In this document: positions 1 to 10,107 of the stretch, in pieces
Layout: each line of letters begins with the position of its first letter
Position numbering within the stretch: the first letter of the stretch is position 1
Assembly: GCA_002104905.1 (NCBI GenBank)
Contig: MCFE01000268.1
Coordinates: forward strand, 1-64,000
Direction: 5' to 3'
Source of the DNA: Basidiobolus meristosporus CBS 931.73
Lineage: Eukaryota; Basidiobolomycota; Basidiobolomycetes; Basidiobolales; Basidiobolaceae
DNA: 64,000 bases
The notes under the pieces: model-generated
The model's database searches: none
Seen by the model: the letters and a program-made list of their open reading frames with translations, nothing else
What the model was told of the DNA's origin: nothing
Translations under genes and position numbers: made by a program

Positions 1-1014
1 AATGGAGTGGTTCAAGGCTCTGTGCTTGGTCCTATACTGTTTGCCATCTTCCTGAATGATTTCCCAAGACTCCCAGCTGACTGCCTGGTTACTCTCTTTG
101 CTGATGACATCAGAATATCCTCCTCCAATGAGCAACAAGACTCCCAGACCATCCACCAGTATCTGCAGAAGAATAATCTCCAGCTTTCCATTGCAAAGAC
201 AGTACCTTTAGGCTCTCCCATCAGCTTGGAGAACTCCACTCTACCTGCTCAGGTTTCTGCTACATATCTTGGCTTTCCTTTCCTTCCTACTGGACTAGAC
301 TCTGATGCACACCTGAAGAAGAGAATTATCCTGGCAAGACAGGCACTCCACAAGCTACTGGCTGTTACTCCTCCTACAACTTCAGCTCCCAGCTGCCTCC
401 TTCTACTCAAGCAGTTTGTCTTCCCTGTCCTGGAATTTGGCTTACCACTTCTCTCTCTTACTTCTAGAGACTGCACTAAGCTTGACAAGTTTGCAGTATG
501 GTGCATTACCTCCTTGGTGCCTCATTTGCCTGAATGCCCCTACAGACATGCTATTCTTGGTGCTTTTGGGTTTATGCCCTATAAGATCAGACTTCTCTAC
601 CTTAGAACCAGATTATATCTCAGACTTCACCACTGCAACAACCCACTGATTAAGGCCTGGAAGAGAACACACCACACAACACCTGGCTCCTGCTGGAGAA
701 CTATACTTGGAGATCCTGAAGTCAAGAAGTTTGCTCATTATATTCTGCAGTCAGAAAAGCCCAAGCTGGCCTACCTGAAGTACTTGACAGACCTTTGGCA
801 GCAATATCTGCAGCAGCACACTCCCTTTATGATGAATATCAATCCTTATCACATTCCCCTCATTAATGTTGTTCACAAGTCATTCTTACCTCTCTTGCTA
901 CCCCCCTTCCCACTAAACAGTGTCTTGAGCACTGAAGAACTATCATCACTTCTTATTAACTTACCTACAAATTCCCCTCAGCTACACACTCTTGTATCAA
1001 AGCTACAACAGTAG
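1..1014 (+). CDS. Non-LTR (LINE) retrotransposon reverse transcriptase, C-terminal part
   Basis: The frame is already open at base 1, so the 5' end lies outside the window. It runs about 337 codons to a TAG. Near the start are the LINE-type RT blocks QGSVLGPILF and, about 25 residues later, LFADD, the catalytic Y/FxDD motif. The remainder fits the long C-terminal tail of such elements. It would copy the element's RNA at a nicked target site. I see no CG dinucleotide in this stretch, although the frame is intact. The stop is followed at once by an AATAAA-containing tail. The LINE class is secure; the clade is not determined. Confidence 0.85.
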   Translation, partial: NGVVQGSVLGPILFAIFLNDFPRLPADCLVTLFADDIRISSSNEQQDSQTIHQYLQKNNLQLSIAKTVPLGSPISLENSTLPAQVSATYLGFPFLPTGLDSDAHLKKRIILARQALHKLLAVTPPTTSAPSCLLLLKQFVFPVLEFGLPLLSLTSRDCTKLDKFAVWCITSLVPHLPECPYRHAILGAFGFMPYKIRLLYLRTRLYLRLHHCNNPLIKAWKRTHHTTPGSCWRTILGDPEVKKFAHYILQSEKPKLAYLKYLTDLWQQYLQQHTPFMMNINPYHIPLINVVHKSFLPLLLPPFPLNSVLSTEELSSLLINLPTNSPQLHTLVSKLQQ

Positions 1015-1084
1015 CACTGGCTTCTTTGTTTCAACTGAAATAAAGATTTCACCTGTTGGTGACTGTCTCCCCCTAACCCTAAGA
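1015..1084 (+). repeat. LINE 3' tail, copy 1, with stem-loop
   Basis: The 3' untranslated tail of the RT frame holds AATAAAG followed by a perfect five-pair stem, TCACC (1049-1053) and GGTGA (1058-1062), closed by the loop TGTT. A C-rich stretch with two CCCTAA units follows. Such hairpins often serve as RT recognition sites in LINEs; that role is inferred here. Confidence 0.65.
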
Positions 1085-1215
1085 TATCTCTTAGACCTGG
1101 CTTTCTAGAAATTACTTCAGATTAACATGGCTTCTTTGGATACTTGTCATAAGTAAATAAAGATTTCACCACTTGGTGACTTTCCTCCCCCTACCCCTAA
1201 CTCTAAAACTCTGGC
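1085..1215 (+). repeat. LINE 3' tail, copy 2
   Basis: A second copy of the tail only: GGCTTCTTTG, then AAATAAAGATTTCACC and the same TCACC/GGTGA stem (1166-1170 and 1175-1179), but with loop ACTT. It ends in the same C-rich run with CCCCTAA. It looks like a heavily 5'-truncated insertion or a tandem duplication. Confidence 0.6.
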
Positions 1216-1589
1216 AACATTATGCACTGCAACCCTGGCCCTAAGAAAAAAATTCAGAAAAGGTCAGTAGAGTGTCATCACAATATTAGCTGAGATCCAG
1301 GTTTTTCAAAACTCACAACTCTCAACATCTCAGGTACTTGCTGTTGAGCAAACAAGCAGATGTAATTTCCAAGATGAAACCAGGCCAACCAGTATTCATA
1401 CTAAAAGTGGCAATCACTTGCCCACTATTTCTATCACAGGTTGCAACTGAAAGTTTGAGGGGAAAACACCAGATGAATACCAGTAAAACACCATCAAAAT
1501 ACCTGCTGAAAATCAGACAAATTGTAAGTTTGATATTTCTCATATGGTGTGGGGGAGTTATCCCAGTCACTGTACCATATTCTTGCATT

Positions 1590-1845
1590 CTTTAGATTCT
1601 TACTTGACTAAGGTGGTTGCAACTGTTGATAAACTACTTCTTCCTCCAGCTATCCCACCTGTACCGCTTAGTTATTACTTACCTCCTTTTGAGCTTAGTA
1701 AAATTTGTTATAGGCTTTTGCAAAATGATTTTCCTCTTTATTCACTTGTAAAAAAAGCTACCCCTATGGCACTTGGCCACTCCATTTTGAGTCAATGAAA
1801 TAAAGGTTTTACCTGTTGGGGATGGTCACCCACCCCCAAGACCTA
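1590..1845 (+). pseudogene. Truncated third LINE copy (RT C-terminus plus tail)
   Basis: The frame ending at 1798 resembles the last 50 residues of the upstream RT: VV followed by LLLPP, then an ELS block, then a closing LV-K block. Right after the stop come AATAAAGGTTTTACC and a decayed version of the hairpin, then a C-rich run. About 400 bases upstream are degenerate and contain only short frames. This reads as an old 5'-truncated copy. Confidence 0.55.
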
Positions 1846-2278
1846 TGAAGGGTCATTCAACAGGAAAATCAATAACAAATGTGTTTGACTTATCAGGAGC
1901 CCATTGATATTGATTCATAAAATGTCCGGAGCTTTATGAAGTGATTAAAGTTGTATGGCTCAGAGTAATTTGAAAGCAAGTGTAAACTGGCCGGGCTGTT
2001 TAGTCGAGCCCATGAGTACCTCCAGATTCATATAAAGTACCTCTAATCTGGTTAATAATGCTAATATTGCTATCAACACTACATATACAAAAGTACGTGC
2101 CTGTCTATTTTCATTCAAATTTATTTCCTGGTATTTAACAAGAATGCACTTGATGAGGTGGAAAGGACAAAACACAAAAAGAACTATATATTAATTGGGG
2201 TGATTTCGTTATATGCCCGTTAAAGAGCCACGTGGTTGCCACCGCTCTAGTGGGGTTGCACAAATATCAAGTATAACC
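1846..2278. other. Intergenic stretch, no gene seen
   Basis: CG dinucleotides reappear here after the LINE block, marking the return to host-like sequence. Only short frames without recognisable motifs are present. It holds the 3' flank of the minus-strand wall-protein gene. Confidence 0.5.
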
Positions 2279-2797
2279 TCAGCCTTCAACACATTGGCCA
2301 TTGAATGAGTACTGTGCCACACAACCAGCTCCACAATACTCGCTAGAAGAGCCACAGTATCCACCTGAAGAGCAACATGGCATGCTCTCGGGGCATGTGT
2401 GGCCACCAAAATTCGGGCAACCTTCATTTTCCGGTAAGGGCTCCCTTCCTTGAATAGTAAAGTAGGAGCTATATAGATATTTATCCGATGACTTGCCAAC
2501 GGTAACCGCGTAGTCACGTGCCGATGTAAGTTGAGAAGATACTATGTAATGGCAGCTTCCATCTGGCCCAGACTTATTTGTGCAAATAGGATTAGAGATG
2601 TGTGGCACCATCTGTAGGTTACTCGCCTCTCCATGTACCAAGCGAACATCTACGCTGGACTCTTGCGCGTTTTTCCAAGAGATAGTCACATTGGAGCCAG
2701 TTCTCCAAACGACTCCCGACCCAGGTGTCACGACTTGACTCGTACCAAAGTTTAAGAAGCAAAGAGAAATTAAAGAAATTAAGCACTTAGAAATCAT
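2279..2797 (-). CDS. Secreted Kre9/Knh1-like domain with C-terminal chitin-binding (CBM18) domain
   Basis: 172 residues in a single exon. Residues 1-20 form a signal peptide. Residues about 21-115 begin VVTPGSGVVW, then a TISW block, the pattern of the Kre9/Knh1-like N-terminal domain found in fungal wall proteins. The last ~45 residues carry eight cysteines in hevein order, including the CC pair and the SGGYCGSSSEYCG core, a type 1 chitin-binding domain. It probably acts outside the cell at or in the chitin/glucan wall. There is no GPI-like tail and no Ser/Thr-rich region, so it looks freely secreted or bound only through chitin. Confidence 0.8.
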   Translation of the reverse strand: MISKCLISLISLCFLNFGTSQVVTPGSGVVWRTGSNVTISWKNAQESSVDVRLVHGEASNLQMVPHISNPICTNKSGPDGSCHYIVSSQLTSARDYAVTVGKSSDKYLYSSYFTIQGREPLPENEGCPNFGGHTCPESMPCCSSGGYCGSSSEYCGAGCVAQYSFNGQCVEG

Positions 2798-3635
2798 GAT
2801 GTTTAACAGTAGTTGAAGATTATTGCTGAATGAATTCTACACTGTCGGATTCCAGGTATTTATTGGATTTTGTTCTCAACCACGCAGGATTATTTATCAA
2901 TTGCTTTAAAGACTAGCAACGCAGTATCAATATAATGCTTATTGTATCTGAAATAATCCATCCGAATGCAATTCATTTGTACAACGATATAATCCCCGGC
3001 CTCTAAAACGAATGTGCATGACAACCTTTTATTAATTAATGTAAGTAAATTGAAATATAATCCACCTATTCCTCAGCCTCTGCCTTATCAAGCTACTGAT
3101 CCATCAATGGAAGTTCACGGGCTGAGCCTTAGGCACCACCCCCTAGAGCCATAGGTTCCTAGAACAAGGTAAATCGATGTAGTCCCTAATCGTTAAATTC
3201 TCCTTACAACGATAATTTTCCTTTCCCTGTATCGGTGGGCAATTCTTTGGCCAATGAATATAGCAGCATTTCGATTTTGTAGATACCTCATATGCTAGTA
3301 ATTACATCTTGTGAGGTGCCTTGCATGATCAGGGACATATGCCCTCCACAGCATCAGCCTGGTTACTTCTAATCGAGTATACAATGGCGGCAGCTTGGGT
3401 GAGCTCACTCCCTAGGGCGATCAGCTACGTATTGTGACCGGTTGGTAGTCAGGGCTTGATGATAATTGTTGCAGTATTGCTTGGGGCTTCATGCTGGTCA
3501 CAATAGATTTCCAACATTCAGGCAAAGTGTATTTGCGTTTATTGTATAGAAGCGTGAATAATATGTTCGAATTTCTAAAAGAATCTATTTCCTGCAACAG
3601 TGCTACTGAGTATATCGACTATCCTTGTCTGAGAG
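2798..3635. other. Intergenic stretch, no gene seen
   Basis: It lies between the promoter side of the wall-protein gene and the 3' end of the next minus-strand gene. I see only short frames and no RNA gene. Base composition is host-like. Confidence 0.45.
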
Positions 3636-4596
3636 CTATGACTTTCCATCCTCTTCATTGATCATATCTAAGCAGATATTGTCGTCGCCCTCACCCCTCG
3701 TTAGTGATTGAAGAGAATGTGTGTACGATTTCCCACCGTGCTCAGCATAGGTTTGACTGGTGCCGTTCGGACTAAATGTTTGTGTCCTTTCCTTTCTACG
3801 ATGATGTGAATTCCATAGCTGCTCAGTCATCAACTTCGAACTCAATGTCCCTGCGCCGGAAAAAAATAAGTAAAAATCAGCGAATTATAATGAATAGATA
3901 ATGATGTCACCTACATCCCAGGTCTAGGAAATAGCCGTTGATTGCTGGTGCCACTTGAATAACGATCAGCAGTAAGATAATTGCAATGACTATACATATG
4001 GAGAAGACATATATGATGCCATCCTTGATCAGTGCACTGTATACTCCTCCGGTCTGGACTTTTGATACTCTTAGTAGACTCCCAATGAAGGCAATGCTCA
4101 GAAAGATCACCAAGCAACCTTCAGCACTGACTAGCAACATGAACAGCAGATCTGTACCCATGGAAAAGCAAGACCCAATTGAGGTTGCAATAGGCCTAAT
4201 GTTGTTCAGAATTATTACATGGACAACGAATCTTCCCACCTCGATTAATGCTCCGCATGCAGCAATAGGCTTCGAGCACATATTCGCGTAATACGCCTTG
4301 GTAATGAGAATCACCTCGATCAACATTGTTGACAGATAGTATGTGATGGCCGCTAGTAGAATCCCAAATTGACAATTTTGATTGTTAATCAAAATTAGGA
4401 TACATTGAATACTTTTGCTTAACAGCAGAATCAAACTCTGCCCTAGATTCAACTTATATATGAATGTCCTATCTTTCCTCAGCATTTTTACACTTGCTAC
4501 AGTGTTGCTGAGAGCTACAGGGATCGCGATAGCGGCTATCATAACATTCACATTGCTCTGAAAGATAATATCGGATGTGACGGTTACGGCGCTCAT
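3636..4596 (-). CDS. Multi-pass membrane protein, two exons, unrecognised family
   Basis: Exon 1 spans 4596-3915 and exon 2 spans 3850-3636. The 64-base intron has donor GTAGGT and acceptor CAG and joins in frame, giving 298 residues. Exon 1 encodes about seven hydrophobic segments separated by short charged loops, ending in a long one (IYVFSICIVIAIILLLIVIQ). Exon 2 encodes a polar cytoplasmic-type tail rich in Glu, Asp, Ser and Thr. The layout resembles a seven-helix receptor or transporter-like protein, but I recognise no family motif. A TATA-like run lies near 4739-4746 upstream. Confidence 0.65.
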
Positions 4597-6204
4597 TGTA
4601 ATCCTAGTGAACGATTAGGCGACTATCCTCGACGAGTTCGCGCTTCAAGAGCAGCAGAGAAAAACGATGAATATACCTGGAGGATAAGGTGAAGCAGACT
4701 ATAGACAAGAGTTATCCATGCAAGTGAAATATCGCGCTTATATATAGCAGTGCAAAAACAGAAATTGGGGAAGAAGATCACATAACATGAAATCTCTTTG
4801 AACTGACGAGTATGACCATCAGAAAGTTACACGAGTTGAATACGCATTTCACCAGGATTTCGAAATTAGTGCAGGCAGTTGTGTCAGAGACGTGCAGCAT
4901 TTAAGCATTCAAATTGGATCAGAAGTATGTACAAGTAGAGGTTGGAACCTAGGCCAAGAGCCTGCCTGGCTGCCTGGTATTGGTGATGCCTAAACCATCT
5001 CTATAGATGACGCTACATCTAGTTACGACAATCAGCTCGACCAGCAGTCACTGATCACATTACAGGGTAAGTGCCACTGATTTTGCAACTCATGCGAATT
5101 ACAACCCTCTAATTTACACAGCATGCTGAATCGACCATTCTACAGGATTTCTCAACTGATATTTCGCAATCCATATCTGAACACACTACAGCGGATCCAA
5201 TGGATATCCGTTCTTCTGCTGCCACCATACAAGCTCTATAGGGAGTGGTACAACGAAGAGTCATAGATATCAATAGACAATCCACGTTTAGTGTTACTCG
5301 GCACAATTGCCATACAGATGATCTCTTCCAAATGAACTTAGTAACAATGAGCTGACCACCGTGGTCCTCGCACTGAATACTATCTTGCCTGACCTAACTA
5401 GGGTTTGCGATGTTTACTTCTAGGAAAGCTCGAAGAAACAGCCCTTATGTGAGTGACCTGATTCAATGAAAACAGTCGCAGAGATGAGTGCTTTGCTAGC
5501 TATTCAACCCTGGGTGGCGATGCGTGAAGAATTGATAGGACTTAATCCTCAGGTAACGGCCTTCCCAGACTCTCTGACTCCGAGCACTGCCAATTCCTCC
5601 AAAGGAGATTGGAATCCCCGGATATTCTAATGTGATTGCTATGCTTCACTTCTGAAGGCTTGGGCTTGGCATGGGCAGGAACTAGGTGATAATCGGCAAA
5701 CGTGATGGTAGCACAAATGCTCTCTAAATCCTTTTTGGGATTGATAGATAAGATATATATTTCAATTCATGTTAAGCGGTTGCAACAAACCAGGCCCTAA
5801 ATTTGGCTTTGAGAGATGCAACAGCATGCTTTCGTCATTCCATGCCACTACATCATTTTCTGTGTAGCCACATCGAGCCAATCCTAGCATATACCCGAAT
5901 TCCCTCCCCATGCTTATGTAGTCCATGTTACAGCAGGAATCCCGAAACAATTGGGCCATCTTAGTTTTGAACAATGCAACCAAGAATCGCAGAATCCCAA
6001 TAATAGAAGCATTACATGCAACAAGCATTTCCTTTACGAAGAGCTGCCTTCGTATGCATCTTTATTATTCAGATCCTGGGAGTATCTATACAATACACAC
6101 AGTAACGGGAGGGAAGTTGAGATGGCCGATCCCCGTTGATGAGCCACATCTTCACCACCCTGCTTTGCATTGGGTAGGATGCCTGCAGACTCTGCTTTGC
6201 ATAT
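4597..6204. other. Intergenic region with one well-formed candidate intron
   Basis: On the plus strand, 5067-5121 is a convincing 55-base intron (GTAAGT donor, CTCTAAT branch-like site, TTACACAG acceptor). The exon after it is open in more than one frame: one frame from the ATG at 5123 runs 47 residues to a TAG at 5264-5266. I could not build a consistent upstream exon, so this is a candidate gene or a decayed one. The rest, 5270-6204, shows only short frames. Confidence 0.3.
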
Positions 6205-6846
6205 CTAGCTGCTTCTCTGGATCACCAACCGATCCTGGCTGTGGTTATCTTTGCAGTTGTCGGGTGTGGAGTATCTCTTTATCAATTTTCTATAGTTAGG
6301 CTTTTCGTGATGATTAGGTAGTTTATCAAATTCAATCTTCTTCGAATGCAGTGCTGCAGGTCCGGAGGACACATCTTTACCATTCGCGTCTTTATCACCC
6401 TCATATGGCCTACCTCTCCGGCTGTCAGCTTCAGCAACTGGCTGAGTATCCTGTACCTCGGGAATCACGGTACCCCCAAATGACTCGAAATTGTCAAAAC
6501 CAGTTCCAGCCTTATCAGCTGGACTCCTAAGCTTAGCATGGAATTGAACAAATACTGGGCTGCTGGCATCGCTATCACCCACGTAGGGATCAAGAGTGGG
6601 AGTATAGACTGTTGGAAAATAGTCATTCAGATCGGAATCAGCAGTATCATCGTGTATAGTGTCGCCGTATTGTAATGGAATCCCGTTTGAGGACGATGAT
6701 GGTGATGACGCCGTTCTGAGCTCCGGTGCTTCCGAGTATAATCGTTCGAACTTATCTTGCACTCCATTATATTTCGGGAAAACTGATCCTTGGGCTACCA
6801 GCAGAATTGAATGCACCATCAGAAGGCTTAAAGAGGCACGCTTCAT
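6205..6846 (-). CDS. Secreted protein of unknown function
   Basis: 213 residues in one exon. Residues 1-21 (MKRASLSLLMVHSILLVAQGS) are a clear signal peptide, one of the few start signals that fixes a start codon here. The mature part is polar, rich in Ser, Asp, Pro and Tyr, has almost no cysteines and looks largely disordered. A KR site lies near the end. It sits just downstream of the tyrosinase gene in the same direction, so a link to secreted phenolic or wall chemistry is possible but not shown. I do not recognise a family. Confidence 0.5.
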   Translation of the reverse strand: MKRASLSLLMVHSILLVAQGSVFPKYNGVQDKFERLYSEAPELRTASSPSSSSNGIPLQYGDTIHDDTADSDLNDYFPTVYTPTLDPYVGDSDASSPVFVQFHAKLRSPADKAGTGFDNFESFGGTVIPEVQDTQPVAEADSRRGRPYEGDKDANGKDVSSGPAALHSKKIEFDKLPNHHEKPNYRKLIKRYSTPDNCKDNHSQDRLVIQRSS

Positions 6847-7485
6847 GTTGAAATCAATTGAATTAGGGGTTAAAGGATTAATTCGATGCTCGTTAGCAAC
6901 CCAGTTCGGCAGCCTTGGGATGAAGGGTAGGCCTCAGCTTAATCAAAATATATAGACTCGGTCGATACACGCTCTGCATACTCCTTGAAACGGATCCCAG
7001 CCCACTACAAGTCTCCGAATGACCAGCCTCATCTCGACCAATGTACCATTACACCATCTATCTCATGATGTCATGTAGGCTGTGTGGCAAAAGTATCTGA
7101 TGTTTTGCCTACTTTCAAAACATCCCCTTACATTCGGACTCCTCAGGGTAGGTTCGGCTCAGGCTCTGAACAGCATGCATTCTAGAATACATGTGCACTT
7201 TCAATCACACTACAATGCTGCTCTTGGCGACATTGCTAAGGAAGGCCAGCATATGGGCCACCGAAGCCCGGTTCCACTTGTTTCGTATTAAGAATTTATT
7301 ATGAGCAGGTTCTCTTGATCCTTTGCTAATTCCATTCATCCGTATTTAACAATATTATGCCAAATCTTTCTAAAACTTGTTGGGGTATCCGAATTTTTAA
7401 GCTAAGTAAGCAAATTATTATTGAAAAGATTGAGGTGAGCCACTGACAGTAACAACCGTCGGGGTCAAGGATATCCAGGCTAGGA
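6847..7485. other. Intergenic stretch, no gene seen
   Basis: It separates the secreted-protein start from the tyrosinase stop. Short frames only. Confidence 0.45.
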
Positions 7486-8919
7486 TCACCTTGCCTTATA
7501 CCATCTACTTGTTTTCTCGATGTTGATCAGAGCCACCGGCGATATGTAGCCAGATTTGTTCAGGTCGCTGATAATCTCTGCTTGCTTGATTTCGATCGCT
7601 CGGGCTCGACTAACCGGAATGTTCATTTTCTCCAAGTACCAGGATGGCAATCCCATAGGGATTCTCAAATGTATACGATTTCGTCTATCGTCAGGATTGG
7701 GCCCACCATAATCACCAGAATATGAAAAAGCACCCTCGATATTACGTTTGTGCAAATTAATTGGTAGTGCAGAGAAACCCAGGTTTGAGGCGACATCGCT
7801 CAACCCTGTGGCTTCATGGGTTACTATTTCCTCCACATCTTTCTTAGGAGCCCTGGACGTAGCAATCTCTTCTACTCTTCTGGTGGCAGGACCAGACGTT
7901 TCTCTATCCTTCTTTTTGTCTCTATTGTCGGGAAATGTTGGTCCCTTGAATTTCTCACTTGGCGCGTTCGAGTATTGGTAGCACAAAGCTTCGATAGGTA
8001 TCATATCCTTAACTTGGACTTGGAACGGTGTCAAGTAATCGTTTAGAGAGGCTTGAGTGCTATCAAAATTTGTTCCCATGTAGCTTTCTCTTCGGGTTAG
8101 ATTCGCCTTTTGCCAGTCTGCCCAAATCTTATCTACAAATGCGTGATGAATCCAAAAGATGGGACTCCAAATAATGTCAGTCTATGGAGGGTTACTCATG
8201 GTGCTTCAGGTACTTACTCATTAGCACTCGAAGCCATATCCAGATCTCCTCTTTCGCCGCCAATGCCGATGTGGATCCGATTATGCGGTACATCCTCAAT
8301 GTATTCTTGAAGCTCATGATAGTTCTGGGCGCTCTCCAAAAAGTAATTGAGAACCTCCGGTGGCATAAACGGCGATAGCAATGTTGTTCTGTCGAAATCC
8401 CTTCTTAAACAACGCTTCTCGGGGACCGTTACTGGCCAATTCGCGAACGGTCCTGTAGATACGCATGAATCTGGACCTTCCCCATTACCCCCAAACCACT
8501 TGAATACTGGGCTTTGTTCAGGAGCTTGTGAATCTAAAGACCAATCCTATAGATAAGATAGATTGATAGTTCAGCCTTAAATCAGAAGCATCAAGAGGAA
8601 GATGAATCGGCAGTACCCAGAATGGTATCGTTACCAGAGGATCGATTTGTTGCAGTGCCATTTCAAATTTCTTCAAAAACCACCGATGCCAGGGGAAAAA
8701 CGGAGCGAAACCATGGGCGATCTCAAAGTAGTCGTTGTGTTGCTTCACGAATTTATCATATTCACCGCTCCTTTTCAATTCCAAGATGCTGTCGATGAAA
8801 CGGGTCCTCTCCTCCGTCGTGAGCTGCCTGATTTCTCGTCTTGTATTAATTCTTGAGCACTCCAGCGAGCTTACAAGCTGAATGGATATAGACAGCACTA
8901 GTAAAACGATCACACGCAT
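7486..8919 (-). CDS. Secreted tyrosinase (type-3 copper monooxygenase), three exons
   Basis: Exons 8919-8617, 8546-8218 and 8164-7486 join in phase to give 436 residues, with introns of 70 and 53 bases. The second acceptor is GAG rather than CAG or TAG. Residues 1-18 are a signal peptide. Copper site A has His61, His69 and His78 in KQHNDYFEIAHGFAPFFPWH. Copper site B has His189 and His193 (PHNRIHIGIGG) and His218 in DPIFWIHHAFVD, matching the tyrosinase signature. The enzyme would oxidise phenols to quinones, as in melanin formation or wall cross-linking. The C-terminal third (after about residue 245) is poorly conserved and may be a processed extension. Confidence 0.9.
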
Positions 8920-9896
8920 CGGCCAGAGGTATCGTTATTGGAAACTTAGCAAATTCTGGTATCTTCAGTCCGCAAGTAGCCAAGTGATTCTGGGGATCGG
9001 TTTCTGAAAGAAATCTTTTGAGTGTTAACAAAGAAATATCCAGGCGTATGTTGCTTTATCTCTTATATTTGTTAGAGGCAGATCTACGGCAACAAACACT
9101 CGCCTGTCACCTGTTCATCTTTGTTGATACTTTTGTGACAGATGTGGGTGTATGCCTGATGAGCTCGCGTGATTTGCTTCACTTGTGTTTCAAGATTGTT
9201 TTGTGAGAGACGGATAAGGCTCCGAGAAGGACATGACCATGTCGGCGATATTGGGGTGTGAGTAGGCCCTACGGGTGATTGTAGCCCTTACCAGAAAACA
9301 ATCATGCTCAATCATGCTTTGCGAAGTCCCCTGGCACAATCATCCGATGAGGAAGGATACGTGACTGTCGGGGCCAGCAACGCAACAAAAATCCGCCGCT
9401 TAAAAAAGGAGACTCACTAGATCTTTGTGATTCACATGTGCTATTCGTCGGTGGATTTTGAACACATTAGCTTGGTCGATTATCTGGTGGGAATCCCAGA
9501 GTGTGGCAAAGGGAGGAGACAACCAGAGTGAGAGGTGTTCTATAATGAGCAGGTTCCTTCTGTCCGACGTTTCATTAAGCATACGCGGCTAGCAGGCGCG
9601 TCGAAGGCAGGTGGATGAGACACTGGGATTGTTTCGTGATTCACTCTTTCTCGGCTGACACTAACTACGACTACACACGCTCTTCTGGAAGCTTGTGATA
9701 TCCCTCCAGGCCCTCCTATTAGTCGGACACGAAACAACCTTGGCTGATCTTTGTAAAAATAAATATTTATTGGCATCTTAGTTGCTCCGATGGTTCGAGA
9801 TGTGTGCAAGTTTCAATGTAAACCGGTATGGAAGGTGAACTCATTGTTTGCTAGGGGTTTGGCTGGATTGGAAACATTGGGATTGCCACGGTATCG
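8920..9896. other. Upstream region of tyrosinase, no gene seen
   Basis: Contains the promoter side of the minus-strand tyrosinase. Minus-strand frames at 9400-9809 have no motif and overlap one another, so I treat them as chance. Confidence 0.4.
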
Positions 9897-10107
9897 ATGG
9901 CGGATTTGACATCACTTGCTCTACACCGCAATACGATTACAGACGAGGTTCAAAGGTAAGGTGACTTTTGCCAGTATCATCGGTACATGATCATGCTTTG
10001 GCTTCCTTGCATTGCCCATACATGCGCTGCTTCAATGTGCATTTCTTGTCTATTCAACCAGCTTTTCGAAGTCGAGGCAAATGCTTATGGAGAATGCGTT
10101 TACATGA
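9897..10107 (+). CDS. Possible 34-residue two-exon protein
   Basis: An ATG at 9897 opens a 59-base exon ending at a strong donor (GTAAGG at 9956). An acceptor at 10060-10061 (after a pyrimidine-rich TCTATTCAACCAG) restores the frame and gives a TGA at 10105-10107. The predicted peptide starts MADLTSLALHRN. The intron would be 106 bases, longer than its neighbours. The peptide is polar and matches nothing I know. It could equally be the 5' end of a longer gene or chance. Confidence 0.25.

Noticed and set aside
1070-1084. A true telomere end
   Set aside because: Only two CCCTAA units, in the tail of a LINE, with tens of kilobases of ordinary sequence following; no long array.
8846-9031. Minus frame extending upstream of the tyrosinase start
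   Set aside because: It is in another frame, and the signal peptide starting at 8919 gives a complete and typical N-terminus.
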